A stretch of 64,000 nt of DNA from positions 1,550,001-1,614,000 of the forward strand of contig NC_016818.1 in NCBI RefSeq assembly GCF_000241955.1, written 5' to 3'. Below are positions 43,072 through 55,917 of the stretch, in pieces. The translations under genes were made by a program, and so were the position numbers. How positions within the stretch are numbered: the first letter of the stretch is position 1; each line of letters starts with the position of its first letter. Source of the DNA: Rahnella aquatilis CIP 78.65 = ATCC 33071 (GTDB lineage: Bacteria > Pseudomonadota > Gammaproteobacteria > Enterobacterales > Enterobacteriaceae). The notes beneath the pieces were generated by a model, which searched no databases, was not told the DNA's origin, and saw only the letters and a list, made by a program, of their open reading frames with translations.

Positions 43072-46000
43072 TTGAGCCAGGAATATACAGAAGATAAAGA
43101 AGTTACCCTGAAAACACTGAGCAATGGCCGCCGTCTTCTGGAGGCTTTGCTGGTTGTGGTAGCGATTTTTGCTGCTTATTTAATGGCGGCATTGGTGAGT
43201 TTTAACCCCTCTGATCCCAGTTGGTCTCAGACCGCCTGGCATGGGCCAATTCATAACTGGGGCGGTGGTGTAGGTGCATGGATGGCCGACACGCTGTTCT
43301 TCATCTTTGGCGTATTTGGCTACGCTATTCCCCCTATTATTCTGTGTCTTTGTTGGGCGGCTTTCCGTCAGCGGGATAAACAGGATTTCGTCGATTATTT
43401 TGCTCTTTCGCTGCGCCTTATTGGCACGCTGGCGCTCATTGTCACGTCTTGTGGTCTCGCGGCCGTCAACGTTGATGACCTGTATTACTTCGCTTCCGGC
43501 GGTGTAATCGGCAGTTTGCTCAGTACCGCGATGACACCGTACTTTAATAATGTGGGTGCGACCCTGGTGCTGTTATGTGTCTGGGCTGCCGGCCTGACCT
43601 TATTTACCGGCTGGTCCTGGCTGACGATTGCCGAAAAGATCGGTGGAGCCGTGCTGGGGGTGACGAATATCGTGACCAACCGATCCCGTCGTGACGATGA
43701 TTATGATTACGATGAGGACGACGACCCGCTACTGGAAGACGACGCCAAACCGGCCGCTAAAGTCGCACCTGTCGTCGCTGCTGCAGCGCCTCCTGCCGCT
43801 GTCGCCGCTTCTGAAGCCGATGAAGATGACGTACTGTTCTCTGCGCCTTCGGTGAATGAACCTGCGACGCAGGCATCTGCTGCTGCGACTGCACCTGCTG
43901 CCACTGCGCCTGTCGCTGAGCCAGCACAGGCAGCGGATCCTTACGCTGCTGAACCGCCGGTTGCCAATATTGCTCCGCCGCCCGCACCGGCAACGGCCAC
44001 TCCAACCTTATACAATTTCGAGATCCCGGAAGAAACGCCGGTGCCGCGTCATCCGCAGCCCGTTCAGCAATCGCCTTCACCTGCGCCTGTTGAGCGCAGA
44101 GAGGAAGACGGTCCGAGTTTGGGCAACTGGCAAACGGCCGTGGAACCTTCCCGTTCTCCGTTTGATTTCAGTTCAGCAGTGCCAGATGCCGCTCAGGCGG
44201 CCAGCGTTGCGGCCACCGCAGCTCTGGCGACCGGCCTTGCACAGGCAGGGCAGTCCACAGCATCTTCCGTTGGTAACACCTTTATGCCGGCTTTCAGTGC
44301 GGTGAGCGATGAAAATCCACAGGTGAAAAAAGGCTTTGGCCCTGAGTTGCCGCGTCCTAATCCGGTGCGTATACCTACACGCCGTGAGCTGGCCTCGTAT
44401 GGCATCAAACTTCCGTCTCAGCGTATGGCTGAACAGCAGGAGCAGGTGCTGTCTGCGACGCCTCAAGAAGCGGAGCAGAACGTATGGCATAACGATCCTC
44501 TGGCTCAGGCCGACGAGCAAGCCATGCAGGAAGCTGCGTTGCATGAGGCGTTTGCCGCTCAGCAACAAGAGCGCTATGGCGATACGGTTACTGAAAATGA
44601 ACCTGATGAAGAAGCAGCCTTGCAGCAAGCCGAATTGCGCAATGCGTTTGCTGCACGTGAGCAGGCGCGCTATCAGCAGGATGTCGAACCTCAAAGTGGC
44701 GTGGTACAGCATCACCATTCACAGAATCAGCAGACTGAATTGCCTGCGGTTGCTGATGATTTTGCCGCTGCGGCCATGAAACTCAGCCAGCATGATGCCT
44801 TTAGCTTCTCGCCAATGGCTGACCTGGTGGACGATACGCCTTCTGAGCCACTGTTTACATTGCCGGCGCAAGCGGAAGAAGAACCGCAACCTGCAACGTT
44901 TGCACAACAACCTTATCAGCGCGCTGCATCTTCTGAGCCCGTGCAACACGCACAGGAATATGAAGCTCCACGTCAGTCTTCGCCATCGGCGCAGCCTGAT
45001 ATGGACAGCCTGATCCACCCGTTCCTGATGCGTAATGAGCAGCCGCTGGTGAAACCGACCACACCGCTGCCATCACTGGATTTGCTGACGTCACCTCCGG
45101 CTGAAGCTGAGCCGGTGGATGAGTTCGCGCTGGAACAGATGGGCAATCTGATCGAAGCGCGTCTGAACGATTACCGCATTAAAGCCGATGTCGTCGGCAA
45201 ATTGCCCGGACCGGTGATCACGCGTTTCGAACTGGATCTGGCGCCGGGCGTTAAAGCCGCGCGTATTTCTAACCTTTCACGTGACCTTGCCCGTTCATTG
45301 TCAGCAGTTGCGGTGCGTGTTGTAGAAGTGATCCCTGGCAAACCCTATGTCGGCCTGGAATTACCCAACAAGAAGCGCCAGACGGTATATCTGCGTGAAG
45401 TCCTGGACTGCGCGAAATTTAAAGAAAGTACGTCGCCGCTGACCATTGTGTTGGGGAAAGATATTTCGGGTGAACCTGTTATCGCCGATCTGGCTAAAAT
45501 GCCTCACCTGCTGGTGGCCGGTACAACCGGTTCCGGTAAGTCCGTCGGCGTTAACGCCATGATCCTGAGTATGCTGTACAAATCCAAACCGGAAGATGTG
45601 CGTTTCATCATGATCGACCCGAAGATGCTCGAGTTGTCGGTGTATGAAGGTATTCCGCATCTGCTGACCGAAGTGGTTACCGATATGAAAGATGCCGCCA
45701 ACGCGCTGCGCTGGTGTGTCGGTGAAATGGAACGTCGCTATAAACTGATGTCGGCACTGGGTGTGCGTAACCTTGCCGGTTACAACGAACGTGTTCTGGA
45801 AGCGGAAGCGATGGGGCGTCCGATCCCTGATCCGTTCTGGAAACCGGGCGATGGTATGGCCGCTGAGCCGCCATATCTGCAGAAAGAACCGTTTATCGTG
45901 GTGATGGTCGATGAGTTTGCCGACCTGATGATGACCGTCGGTAAAAAAGTTGAAGAGCTGATTGCTCGTCTGGCCCAGAAAGCCCGCGCAGCCGGTATTC

Positions 46001-46542
46001 ACCTGGTGCTGGCGACGCAGCGTCCTTCTGTCGATGTGATTACCGGTCTGATTAAAGCTAACATTCCGACCCGTATTGCTTTTACGGTGTCGAGTAAAAT
46101 TGACTCCCGTACCATTCTGGATCAGGGCGGCGCAGAATCACTGCTGGGTATGGGTGATATGCTGTATATGGCACCAAACTCCTCGATTCCGGTGCGTGTT
46201 CACGGTGCTTTTGTCCGTGATCAGGAAGTGCATGCGGTGGTTCAGGACTGGAAAGCGCGCGGTCGTCCAAAATACATCGAAAGCATTGTTTCCGGTGGTG
46301 AAGAGGGTGAAGGCGGTGGTTTAGGGCTGGACGGCGATGAAGAGCTTGATGCGCTGTTTGATCAGGCAGTGGCATTCGTGGTCGATAAACGCCGGGCGTC
46401 AATTTCCGGAGTTCAGCGTCAGTTCCGTATCGGGTATAACCGTGCGGCGCGAATTGTTGAGCAAATGGAAGCGCAGGGCATTGTCAGTACGCCGGGCCAT
46501 AACGGTAACCGTGAAGTTCTGGCACCGCCGTCACACGAATAA
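43072..46542 (+). CDS. ftsK: DNA translocase FtsK
   Basis: FtsK anchors at the division septum and pumps DNA to resolve chromosome dimers at dif. The 1156-residue protein has four or five N-terminal membrane helices (to about residue 200), a long linker rich in Ala, Pro and Gln, a RecA-like motor (Walker [12 protein letters not shown]) and the C-terminal gamma winged helix that reads KOPS ([17 protein letters not shown] segment). It uses a TTG start at 43072 behind a GGAGAG site, giving [11 protein letters not shown] as in E. coli. The linker is shorter than in E. coli (1329 residues). Confidence 0.95.
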   Translation: MSQEYTEDKEVTLKTLSNGRRLLEALLVVVAIFAAYLMAALVSFNPSDPSWSQTAWHGPIHNWGGGVGAWMADTLFFIFGVFGYAIPPIILCLCWAAFRQRDKQDFVDYFALSLRLIGTLALIVTSCGLAAVNVDDLYYFASGGVIGSLLSTAMTPYFNNVGATLVLLCVWAAGLTLFTGWSWLTIAEKIGGAVLGVTNIVTNRSRRDDDYDYDEDDDPLLEDDAKPAAKVAPVVAAAAPPAAVAASEADEDDVLFSAPSVNEPATQASAAATAPAATAPVAEPAQAADPYAAEPPVANIAPPPAPATATPTLYNFEIPEETPVPRHPQPVQQSPSPAPVERREEDGPSLGNWQTAVEPSRSPFDFSSAVPDAAQAASVAATAALATGLAQAGQSTASSVGNTFMPAFSAVSDENPQVKKGFGPELPRPNPVRIPTRRELASYGIKLPSQRMAEQQEQVLSATPQEAEQNVWHNDPLAQADEQAMQEAALHEAFAAQQQERYGDTVTENEPDEEAALQQAELRNAFAAREQARYQQDVEPQSGVVQHHHSQNQQTELPAVADDFAAAAMKLSQHDAFSFSPMADLVDDTPSEPLFTLPAQAEEEPQPATFAQQPYQRAASSEPVQHAQEYEAPRQSSPSAQPDMDSLIHPFLMRNEQPLVKPTTPLPSLDLLTSPPAEAEPVDEFALEQMGNLIEARLNDYRIKADVVGKLPGPVITRFELDLAPGVKAARISNLSRDLARSLSAVAVRVVEVIPGKPYVGLELPNKKRQTVYLREVLDCAKFKESTSPLTIVLGKDISGEPVIADLAKMPHLLVAGTTGSGKSVGVNAMILSMLYKSKPEDVRFIMIDPKMLELSVYEGIPHLLTEVVTDMKDAANALRWCVGEMERRYKLMSALGVRNLAGYNERVLEAEAMGRPIPDPFWKPGDGMAAEPPYLQKEPFIVVMVDEFADLMMTVGKKVEELIARLAQKARAAGIHLVLATQRPSVDVITGLIKANIPTRIAFTVSSKIDSRTILDQGGAESLLGMGDMLYMAPNSSIPVRVHGAFVRDQEVHAVVQDWKARGRPKYIESIVSGGEEGEGGGLGLDGDEELDALFDQAVAFVVDKRRASISGVQRQFRIGYNRAARIVEQMEAQGIVSTPGHNGNREVLAPPSHE

Positions 46543-46573
46543 AGCTGTACCGATCTGCCTGTATTTTGTTAAG

Positions 46574-46595
46574 AAGGGTCGCGGATGCGACCCTT
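46574..46595 (+). terminator. ftsK 3' stem-loop
   Basis: AAGGGTCGC-GGAT-GCGACCCTT is a perfect 9-bp stem with a tetraloop, 30 nt past the ftsK stop. There is no T run, so it may stabilise the mRNA rather than terminate. Confidence 0.5.
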
Positions 46596-46738
46596 GTGCA
46601 AAGAAGCGTAAAACAACGATTTTTCAGATGATTGAGCTACCTTCTGAGCCTCTCCTCGGATAGAGTTCGCACCATACGTCTTTTGCCGGTATAAAAGGCA
46701 TCGTCTGAAGTTTATGGATTTCTGAGGTAAGAATAAGA

Positions 46739-47350
46739 ATGAAAAAATTATTAATGATAGGGTGTTTACTGACTGCATTTACCTCCGCTTCTGTTTTAGC
46801 GGACGCCAGTAGTGATCTCAAATCCCGCCTGGGTAAACTTAATACTTTCCACGCCAGCTTCACACAGACGGTAACCAGCGATGATGGTGCAGCTGTTCAG
46901 CAGGGTGAAGGTCAGTTGTGGGTGAAACGTCCAAATCTGTTTAACTGGCATATGACCACGCCAGATGAAAGCATTTTGGTTTCCGATGGTAAAACCCTGT
47001 GGTTCTACAACCCGTTCGTTGAGCAGGTTACAGCGACCTGGCTGAAAAATGCTACAGGGAATACGCCGTTCATGTTGATTACGCGTAATGACAGTAGCGA
47101 CTGGGCAAAATACAACGTGAAGCAGAAAGGCGATGATTTCGAGTTAACGCCGAAAACGGCGACCGGTAATCTGAAACAATTCGCGATCAACGTGACCCCT
47201 TCAGGCACTATCAAAAGCTTCACTGCCGTTGAGCAGGATGGGCAGAAAAGCGCCTACACACTGAAAGGCGAGCAAAATGCGTCTGTTGATGATGCCAAGT
47301 TTAAATTTACTCCGCCGCAGGGTGTGACGGTGGACGACCAGCGTCAGTGA
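46739..47350 (+). CDS. lolA: periplasmic lipoprotein carrier LolA
   Basis: LolA shuttles lipoproteins from the LolCDE complex to LolB. The 203-residue precursor has a signal peptide ([21 protein letters not shown], cut before DASSDLK) and the family segments [14 protein letters not shown] and [17 protein letters not shown]. It lies between ftsK and rarA, as in E. coli, and rarA starts 7 nt after its stop, so they are cotranscribed. Confidence 0.96.
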   Translation: MKKLLMIGCLLTAFTSASVLADASSDLKSRLGKLNTFHASFTQTVTSDDGAAVQQGEGQLWVKRPNLFNWHMTTPDESILVSDGKTLWFYNPFVEQVTATWLKNATGNTPFMLITRNDSSDWAKYNVKQKGDDFELTPKTATGNLKQFAINVTPSGTIKSFTAVEQDGQKSAYTLKGEQNASVDDAKFKFTPPQGVTVDDQRQ

Positions 47351-47357
47351 GGTTAGT

Positions 47358-48701
47358 TTGAGTAATCTGTCACTCGATTTTTCCCAAAACGAATTCCAGC
47401 CACTGGCCGCCCGTATGCGGCCAGTCACTCTTGCAGAATATATCGGACAGCAGCATCTGTTAGCGCCGGGCAAACCTCTGCCTCGGGCGATTGAAGCAGG
47501 GCAATTACATTCGATGATTTTGTGGGGGCCGCCGGGCACCGGGAAAACGACGCTGGCAGAATTAATTGGTCGTTATGCGGACGCCGACGTTGAACGGATA
47601 TCGGCGGTGACATCCGGCGTTAAAGATATTCGTGAAGCGATTGAACGCGCCCGGCAGAACCGCGATGCCGGACGTCGTACGATTTTGTTTGTTGACGAAG
47701 TCCATCGTTTTAACAAAAGTCAGCAGGACGCTTTCCTGCCGCACATTGAAGATGGCACCATCACGTTTATTGGTGCCACCACCGAAAACCCGTCTTTCGA
47801 ACTCAATTCCGCTTTGTTGTCTCGTGCCCGTGTGTATTTGCTGAAATCACTGACCGCTGAAGATATCGAGAAAGTTATTGATCAGGCACTGACCAATGCT
47901 GAGCGCGGTTACGCCAACGAGAAAATTCGTGTTCCGCCGGAAACCCGCCGGATGCTTTCGGAACTGGTGAATGGCGACGCACGCCGTGCGCTGAACAGCA
48001 TTGAAATGATGGCCGATATGGCGGAAATCGACGCCAAAGGTTACCGGACACTTACGCCGGAATTGCTCACCGAGATTGCCGGCGAACGCAGTGCGCGCTT
48101 TGATAATAAAGGCGATCGTTTTTACGATTTAATCTCTGCATTACATAAATCAGTGCGTGGTTCTTCGCCTGATGCGGCGCTTTACTGGTATGCCAGAATC
48201 ATCACGGCCGGTGGCGATCCGTTGTATGTCGCGCGACGCTTACTGGCGATTGCTTCAGAAGATGTCGGGAATGCGGATCCGCGGGGCATGCAGGTAGCGC
48301 TCGCTGCCTGGGATTGTTTTACCCGTGTTGGCCCGGCTGAAGGTGAGCGTGCGATTGCCCAGGCGATCGTATACCTGGCCTGTGCACCAAAAAGTAATGC
48401 TGTTTATACCGCATTCAAATCGGCCATGCGTGATGCACGCGAAATGGCAGATTTCGATGTGCCGGAACATTTGCGCAATGCGCCGACCAAACTGATGAAG
48501 GAAATGGGGCTGGGTGCAGAGTATCGTTATGCGCATGACGAACCGAATGCCTATGCGGCAGGCGAGGATTATTTTCCGCCTGAAATGGCTCATACGCAGT
48601 ATTATTACCCGACATCACGCGGGCTTGAAGGCAAGATTGGCGAAAAGCTGGCATGGCTTGCCGAACAAGATCAAAATAGCCCGACAAAACGCTACCGCTA
48701 A
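47358..48701 (+). CDS. rarA: replication-associated recombination protein RarA
   Basis: RarA (MgsA) is a AAA+ protein acting at stalled replication forks. The 447-residue protein has Walker [10 protein letters not shown], Walker [13 protein letters not shown], and the tetramerisation region at the C-terminus. It starts at a TTG (47358) after a GAGG site, giving [10 protein letters not shown], the same N-terminus as the E. coli protein. Confidence 0.95.
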   Translation: MSNLSLDFSQNEFQPLAARMRPVTLAEYIGQQHLLAPGKPLPRAIEAGQLHSMILWGPPGTGKTTLAELIGRYADADVERISAVTSGVKDIREAIERARQNRDAGRRTILFVDEVHRFNKSQQDAFLPHIEDGTITFIGATTENPSFELNSALLSRARVYLLKSLTAEDIEKVIDQALTNAERGYANEKIRVPPETRRMLSELVNGDARRALNSIEMMADMAEIDAKGYRTLTPELLTEIAGERSARFDNKGDRFYDLISALHKSVRGSSPDAALYWYARIITAGGDPLYVARRLLAIASEDVGNADPRGMQVALAAWDCFTRVGPAEGERAIAQAIVYLACAPKSNAVYTAFKSAMRDAREMADFDVPEHLRNAPTKLMKEMGLGAEYRYAHDEPNAYAAGEDYFPPEMAHTQYYYPTSRGLEGKIGEKLAWLAEQDQNSPTKRYR

Positions 48702-48733
48702 TTTTATCGTTGCGGTAAGGTTACCCGTGATAA

Positions 48734-50101
<1,368 letters not shown>

Positions 50102-50128
50102 TCCCGTTATAGATGCATTAACATAGCG

Positions 50129-50155
50129 AAAAAGCGCCTGAGGGCGCTTTTTTTA
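50129..50155 (+). terminator. serS terminator
   Basis: AAAAAGCGCC-TGA-GGGCGCTTTTTTT, a short GC stem with a T run, lies 28 nt past the serS stop. Confidence 0.92.
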
Positions 50156-50216
50156 TGCATGAAACCGTGCGTTGCGTTAAGAATCCCGCATTTGTTTCTC
50201 TTCAACCCCGCCTTTT

Positions 50217-50257
50217 TTGATAGCAGACAAAGTTTCGTACCTCCTAATAAGTAGTAT
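50217..50257 (+). promoter_or_regulatory. FNR-like site and -10 of the dms/ynf operon
   Basis: TTGAT-AGCA-GACAA (50217-50230) matches 8 of 10 defined positions of the FNR box TTGATNNNNATCAA. A TAGTAT element at 50252-50257 is placed so that the FNR centre would be near -41.5. This agrees with anaerobic induction of the E. coli homologues. Confidence 0.5.
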
Positions 50258-50300
50258 CCATGCAATCTGAGTGGGTATTGCCTCGTTACCGGAGCGAAAA

Positions 50301-52757
50301 ATGTCGGAAATCAAACCAGAAATCACCACACTGACAAGTGGTATCAGCCGCCGGACGCTGATGAAAACATCAACGCTGGCAGGCCTGGCCATCGCTGCGG
50401 GGGGTGTATCACTTCCTTTTGGCCGTAAAGCATTGGCCCAGTTTGCCAATGAGGCGAAGCATTCAGTTTCTGCTGATAAAGTGGTATGGGGAGCCTGCTC
50501 AGTCAACTGTGGCAGCCGCTGTGCGTTACGATTGCATGTGCGTGATGATGAAGTTTACTGGGTTGAAACGGATAACACCGGACAGGATATTTATGGCGAT
50601 CATCAGGTTCGAGCCTGCCTGCGCGGACGTTCTATACGCCGCCGAATGAATCATCCGGAGCGCCTGAATTACCCGATGAAGCGCGTCGGCAAGCGCGGTG
50701 AAGGCAAGTTCAAACGCATCAGCTGGGAAGAGGCCTTCGATGAAATTGCCAATAACCTGAAGCGTATTGTCGCGAAATACGGTAATGAAGCGGTATATAT
50801 CAATTACACGTCCGGCATTGTAGGCGGCAACATCACCCGTTCCTCGCCTTATGCCTCTCTGGTTGCCCGCCTGATGAACTGCTACGGTGGTTTCCTCAGC
50901 CACTACGGCACTTACAGTACCGCGCAAATCGCCTGCGCCATGCCATACACCTATGGCAGTAACGACGGTAACAGTACGTCAGATATTGAAAACAGCAAGC
51001 TTATCGTCCTGTTCGGTAATAACCCGGCGGAAACGCGCATGAGTGGTGGCGGGATCACGTACTACCTCGAACAGGCGCGCCAGCGTTCCAATGCTCGCAT
51101 GATCGTGATCGACCCGCGTTATACCGATACCGCCGCAGGCCGGGAAGACGAATGGATCCCTATCCGGCCAGGGACAGATGCCGCACTGGTTGCAGGCCTT
51201 GCTCATGTGCTGATCACCGAGAACATGGTCGATCAAGCTTTTCTTGATGCGTATTGCGTGGGCTACGACGAAAAAACATTGCCTGCGGATGCGCCAGCCA
51301 ACAGCCACTATAAAGCGTACATTTTGGGTCAGGGTGAAGATGCGATAGCGAAGACCCCTGAATGGGCGTCCCGTATTACCGGCATCCCGGCGGATCGCAT
51401 TGTCAAACTGGCACGCGAAATCGGTCAGGCCAAACCCGCCTACATTTCTCAGGGCTGGGGCCCGCAGCGTCAGGCCAACGGTGAACTGACGTCACGTGCC
51501 ATCGCCATGCTGCCGATATTAACCGGCAATGTCGGCATTAATGGCGGCAACAGCGGTGCGCGTGAATCCACCTATACCATCACCATTGAACGCATGCCCG
51601 TGCTGGAAAATCCGGTCAAAACACAGATTTCCTGTTTTAGCTGGACTGATGCCATTGCCCGTGGCCCGCAGATGACTGCCACGAAAGATGGCGTGCGCGG
51701 CAAAGACAAACTGGATGTGCCGATCAAGTTCATCTGGAACTATGCCGGTAATACCATTACCAACCAGCATTCCGACATCAATAAAACCCACGATATTCTG
51801 CAGGACGATGCGCAGTGCGAGATGATTGTGGTGCTGGAAAACTTCATGACTTCCTCGGCGAAATACGCCGACATCCTGCTGCCTGATCTCATGACCGTCG
51901 AGCAGGAAGATATTATTCCAAATGACTACGCCGGAAATATGGGATATCTGATTTTCATCCAGCCTGCAACGTCCGCTAAATTCGAACGTAAAGGCATCTA
52001 CGAAGTGATGAGCGAAGTGGCGCGTCGTCTTGGCCCGGATGTTTTTAACAAGTTCACCGAAGGGCGTACCCAGCGGGAGTGGCTGCAATATCTGTACGCC
52101 AAAATGCTGGCGAAAGACCCGGCATTGCCTGCTTATGAAGAACTGCGTGAAATGGGAATTTATAAGCGTAAAGACCCGGCCGGACATTTCGTGGCGTATA
52201 AAAAATTCCGTCAGGATCCTCATGCCAATCCGCTGAAAACACCTTCCGGTAAAATCGAAATTTACTCCTCCGCTCTGGCGAAAATCGCCAGAGAATGGGA
52301 GCTGCAAAAAGACGAAACCATTAGTCCGCTGCCGGTGTATGCCTCGACCTTTGAAGGTTGGGACGATCCGAAACGCAGCCAGTTTCCGCTGCAGATGTTC
52401 GGCTTCCACTACAAAGCCCGCACCCATTCCACGTACGGCAATATCGACGTGCTGCAGGCGTCATGCCGTCAGGAAGTGTGGATTAATCCAATGGATGCCA
52501 AAACCCGTGGCATTGAGAACGGTGACAAAGTGAAAGTGTTTAACGACCGCGGCGAAGTACGTGTGGCAGCGAAAGTCACGCCACGCATCATGCCCGGTGT
52601 CGTCGCGATGGGGCAGGGCGCATGGCATCAGGCCAATATGAGTGGTGACCGTATCGATCATGGGGCTTGTATGAACACGCTGACAACCCAACGGCCGTCC
52701 CCGTTGGCGAAAGGTAATCCTCAACATACTAATTTGATTCAAATAGAAAAAATCTAA
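50301..52757 (+). CDS. ynfF: molybdopterin oxidoreductase catalytic subunit, YnfE/YnfF type
   Basis: This is a Tat-exported catalytic subunit of the DMSO reductase family. Over its whole length it tracks E. coli YnfE/YnfF (selenate/DMSO reductase paralogues) better than DmsA, for example SGIVGGNITRSSP and ENFMTSSAKYADILLPDLMTVEQEDIIPNDY. The 818 residues have a twin-arginine motif SRRTLMK (16-22), FS0 cluster cysteines at 66, 70, 74 and 106, and the Mo-ligand serine at about 181 (TRS). The ATG at 50301 follows GGAG. The symbol follows the closest E. coli pair. ynfE would be equally valid. Confidence 0.85.
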   Translation: MSEIKPEITTLTSGISRRTLMKTSTLAGLAIAAGGVSLPFGRKALAQFANEAKHSVSADKVVWGACSVNCGSRCALRLHVRDDEVYWVETDNTGQDIYGDHQVRACLRGRSIRRRMNHPERLNYPMKRVGKRGEGKFKRISWEEAFDEIANNLKRIVAKYGNEAVYINYTSGIVGGNITRSSPYASLVARLMNCYGGFLSHYGTYSTAQIACAMPYTYGSNDGNSTSDIENSKLIVLFGNNPAETRMSGGGITYYLEQARQRSNARMIVIDPRYTDTAAGREDEWIPIRPGTDAALVAGLAHVLITENMVDQAFLDAYCVGYDEKTLPADAPANSHYKAYILGQGEDAIAKTPEWASRITGIPADRIVKLAREIGQAKPAYISQGWGPQRQANGELTSRAIAMLPILTGNVGINGGNSGARESTYTITIERMPVLENPVKTQISCFSWTDAIARGPQMTATKDGVRGKDKLDVPIKFIWNYAGNTITNQHSDINKTHDILQDDAQCEMIVVLENFMTSSAKYADILLPDLMTVEQEDIIPNDYAGNMGYLIFIQPATSAKFERKGIYEVMSEVARRLGPDVFNKFTEGRTQREWLQYLYAKMLAKDPALPAYEELREMGIYKRKDPAGHFVAYKKFRQDPHANPLKTPSGKIEIYSSALAKIAREWELQKDETISPLPVYASTFEGWDDPKRSQFPLQMFGFHYKARTHSTYGNIDVLQASCRQEVWINPMDAKTRGIENGDKVKVFNDRGEVRVAAKVTPRIMPGVVAMGQGAWHQANMSGDRIDHGACMNTLTTQRPSPLAKGNPQHTNLIQIEKI

Positions 52758-52839
52758 AGAAACTACGAGCCAGGATCCTGGCCCGATAACAAGATTGTTA
52801 AATTTTCGTCCCTGAGATAAGGACGTTACGGAGTAAGCA

Positions 52840-55287
52840 ATGTCAGATTCGAACAGTCATAAATCCGGTTCAGGCGGTGGGATCAGCCGCCGTGACCTGG
52901 TTAAGGGAACCACACTCGCCGGTATGGCAGCTGCGGTTGGCGGCATATCGTTGCCGTTTAAATCTATACGAGCGGAAAAACTACCGGCGCCAGCCAAAAC
53001 CGCGGATGAGAAAATCGTCTGGAGTGCCTGCACCGTTAACTGCGGCAGTCGTTGTCCGTTGCGAATGCACGTTGTTGATAATGAGATCCGCTATGTCGAG
53101 ACCGACAATACCGGTGATGACAATTATGAAGGACTGCATCAGGTTCGTGCCTGTCTGCGCGGGCGCTCAATGCGTCGTCGTGTTTATAACCCCGACCGTC
53201 TGAAGTATCCGATGAAACGCGTGGGTAAACGTGGTGAAGGAAAATTCAAGCCCATCAGTTGGGACGAAGCTTTTGACACCCTGGCGGGCAGCCTCAAAGA
53301 CATCATTCACCGCTATGGTAACGAAGCGATCTATCTGAATTACGGTACCGGCACGCTGGGTGGCACGATGACGCGTTCATGGCCGCCAGGCAAAACATTG
53401 ATCGCCCGTCTGATGAACTGTTGCGGTGGTTATCTGAATCATTATGGCGACTACAGTTCGGCGCAAATTGCCGCGGGCCTGAATTATACCTATGGCGGCT
53501 GGGCGGACGGCAACAGCCCGTCTGATATCGAAAACAGCAAACTGGTGGTGCTGTTCGGTAATAATCCGGGTGAAACCCGCATGAGCGGTGGCGGGGTGAC
53601 ATATTACCTTGAGCAGGCTCGTCAACGTTCGAACGCCCGCATGATCATTGTTGATCCGCGTTATACGGATACCGGTGCCGGGCGCGAAGACGAATGGGTG
53701 CCGATCCGTCCGGGTACGGATGGTGCGCTGGCAGCGGCGCTGGCGCATGTCATGATCACAGAAAATCTGGTTGATCAGCCATTCCTCGATAAGTATTGCA
53801 TCGGTTATGACGAAAAAACTTTACCGGCTGGTGTGCCTGAGAATGCGCATTATAAGGCCTATATTCTCGGTAAAGGTCCGGATGGTGTGGCGAAAACGCC
53901 TGAATGGGCGGCAAAAATCACCGGCATCTCGGTGGACAAAATCGTCAAACTGGGCCGTGAAATCGGGCAGGCAAAACCCGCATTTATCACGCAGGGCTGG
54001 GGCCCGCAGCGTCACGCTAACGGAGAGATTGCGACCCGTGCGATCGCGATGCTGGCGATCCTCACCGGCAATGTAGGTGTTAATGGCGGGAATTCCGGTG
54101 CCCGTGAAGGTTCCTACGAGATCCCATTTGTACGTATGCCGACGCTTGAAAATCCGGTTCAGACCAGTATTTCGATGTTCCTGTGGACGGATGCGATTGT
54201 GCGCGGTACACAAATGACGGCCACGAAAGATGGCGTGCGCGGCAAGGAAAAGCTGGATGTGCCGATCAAGTTTATCTGGAACTACGCCGGTAACTGTTTG
54301 ATCAACCAGCATTCTGATATCAACCGTACCCATGACATTTTGCAGGATGACAAACAGTGCGAAATGATTGTGGTGATTGATAACCACATGACCTCTTCGG
54401 CGAAATACGCCGATATTATCCTGCCGGACTGCACGGCTTCTGAGCAGATGGATTTTTGTCTCGATGCCTCGTGCGGCAACATGGATTATGTGATTTTTGC
54501 CGATCAGGCGATTACGCCACGCTTCCAGTGCAAGAACATCTATGAAATGACCAGCGAGCTTTCCCGCCGCATGGGGGTAGAGCAGCAGTTCACCGAAGGC
54601 CGTACGCAGGAAGAATGGTTGCGTCATCTGTATCAGCAATCGCGTGAAGCGCTGCCAGAACTGCCGGATTTCGATACTTTCCGCAAACAGGGCATATTCA
54701 AAAAACGTGACCCCGACCAGCATCATGTGGCTTACAAAGCATTCCGTGAAAATCCTGCGGCCAATCCGCTGAGTACACCGTCCGGTAAAATTGAAATCTA
54801 CTCCGCTGAACTGGCCAAAATTGCTGCCGAATGGGAACTCTCTAAAGAAGACGTGATTGATCCATTACCGGTGTATGCCGCAGGTTTCGAAAACTATGAC
54901 GACCCGCTGGCCAGTAAATATCCGTTGCAGCTGACGGGATTCCACTACAAAGCGCGTACGCACTCCACTTACGGCAATGTTGATGTGCTCAAAGCCTCCT
55001 GCCGCCAGGAAATGTGGATCAACCCCATGGACGCCGCACAGCGCGGTATCACCAACGGCGACATGATCCGCATCTTTAACGATCGCGGGGAAGTGCATAT
55101 CGCTGCCAAAGTGACACCACGCATGATGCCGGGGGTTGTCGCGCTGGGCGAAGGTGCCTGGTATTCCCCTGACAGCAAAAAAATCGACCGTGCGGGCAGC
55201 ATTAATGTACTGACTTCTCAAAGACCTTCACCGCTGGCGAAAGGTAACCCCTCTCACACCAACCTTGTGCAAGTGGCTAAGGTTTAA
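52840..55287 (+). CDS. dmsA: dimethyl sulfoxide reductase catalytic subunit DmsA
   Basis: DmsA reduces DMSO and N-oxides in the periplasm as a terminal anaerobic reductase. The 815-residue protein has a twin-arginine signal SRRDLVK (16-22), FS0 cysteines at 64, 68, 72 and 104, and the Mo-serine near 180 (TMTRS). It matches E. coli DmsA more closely than YnfE/F (GTGTLGGTMTRSWPPG, DCTASEQMDF). It follows the YnfF-type gene by 82 nt and shares dmsB and dmsC downstream. Confidence 0.93.
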   Translation: MSDSNSHKSGSGGGISRRDLVKGTTLAGMAAAVGGISLPFKSIRAEKLPAPAKTADEKIVWSACTVNCGSRCPLRMHVVDNEIRYVETDNTGDDNYEGLHQVRACLRGRSMRRRVYNPDRLKYPMKRVGKRGEGKFKPISWDEAFDTLAGSLKDIIHRYGNEAIYLNYGTGTLGGTMTRSWPPGKTLIARLMNCCGGYLNHYGDYSSAQIAAGLNYTYGGWADGNSPSDIENSKLVVLFGNNPGETRMSGGGVTYYLEQARQRSNARMIIVDPRYTDTGAGREDEWVPIRPGTDGALAAALAHVMITENLVDQPFLDKYCIGYDEKTLPAGVPENAHYKAYILGKGPDGVAKTPEWAAKITGISVDKIVKLGREIGQAKPAFITQGWGPQRHANGEIATRAIAMLAILTGNVGVNGGNSGAREGSYEIPFVRMPTLENPVQTSISMFLWTDAIVRGTQMTATKDGVRGKEKLDVPIKFIWNYAGNCLINQHSDINRTHDILQDDKQCEMIVVIDNHMTSSAKYADIILPDCTASEQMDFCLDASCGNMDYVIFADQAITPRFQCKNIYEMTSELSRRMGVEQQFTEGRTQEEWLRHLYQQSREALPELPDFDTFRKQGIFKKRDPDQHHVAYKAFRENPAANPLSTPSGKIEIYSAELAKIAAEWELSKEDVIDPLPVYAAGFENYDDPLASKYPLQLTGFHYKARTHSTYGNVDVLKASCRQEMWINPMDAAQRGITNGDMIRIFNDRGEVHIAAKVTPRMMPGVVALGEGAWYSPDSKKIDRAGSINVLTSQRPSPLAKGNPSHTNLVQVAKV

Positions 55288-55298
55288 CGGAGTAAAAC

Positions 55299-55916
55299 AT
55301 GACAACTCAATATGGATTTTATATTGATTCAAGCCGCTGCACGGGATGCAAAACCTGTGAGCTGGCATGCAAGGACTTCAAAAATTTAACACCGGACGTC
55401 AGCTTCCGCCGCATCTATGAATACGCCGGTGGTGACTGGCAAAAAGACGGAGATGGCTGGCATCAGAATGTGTTCGCCTATTACCTGTCCATTTCCTGCA
55501 ATCATTGTGCGGATCCGGCCTGCACCAAAGTCTGCCCAAGTGGTGCGATGCATAAGCGTGAAGACGGCTTTGTGGTCGTAAACGAAGACGTCTGTATCGG
55601 CTGCCGTTATTGCCATATGGCGTGTCCGTATGGTGCGCCGCAATACAATGAAGCCAAAGGTCACATGACCAAATGTGACGGATGCTACGAACGCATTGCT
55701 GAAGGTAAAAAACCGATTTGTGTTGAATCCTGTCCGTTGCGTGCGCTGGATATGGCACCCATAGAAGAACTGCGTGCGAAATACGGTGAACTGGCTGAAG
55801 TGGCACCGTTGCCGGCTTCACATTTCACTCACCCAAATATCGTCATCAAACCCAATGCGAATTGCCGTCCTGTAGGCGATACCACGGGTTATCTGGCTAA
55901 CCCGAAGGAGGTTTAA
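55299..55916 (+). CDS. dmsB: DMSO reductase iron-sulfur subunit
   Basis: DmsB carries four [4Fe-4S] clusters that wire DmsC to the catalytic subunit. The 205-residue protein shows all four cysteine groups (CTGCKTCELACKD, CNHCADPACTKVCP, CIGCRYCHMACP, and CDGCYERIAEG with CVESCP). It starts 11 nt after dmsA and lies next to dmsC. YnfG is the paralogue in E. coli, and only one copy is present here. Confidence 0.94.
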   Translation: MTTQYGFYIDSSRCTGCKTCELACKDFKNLTPDVSFRRIYEYAGGDWQKDGDGWHQNVFAYYLSISCNHCADPACTKVCPSGAMHKREDGFVVVNEDVCIGCRYCHMACPYGAPQYNEAKGHMTKCDGCYERIAEGKKPICVESCPLRALDMAPIEELRAKYGELAEVAPLPASHFTHPNIVIKPNANCRPVGDTTGYLANPKEV

Positions 55917-55917
55917 G

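Noticed and set aside
51519..52427. 302-codon minus-strand ORF
   Set aside because: Antisense to the YnfF-type gene; a similar shadow (53821-54726) occurs opposite dmsA, as expected for GC-biased paralogues.
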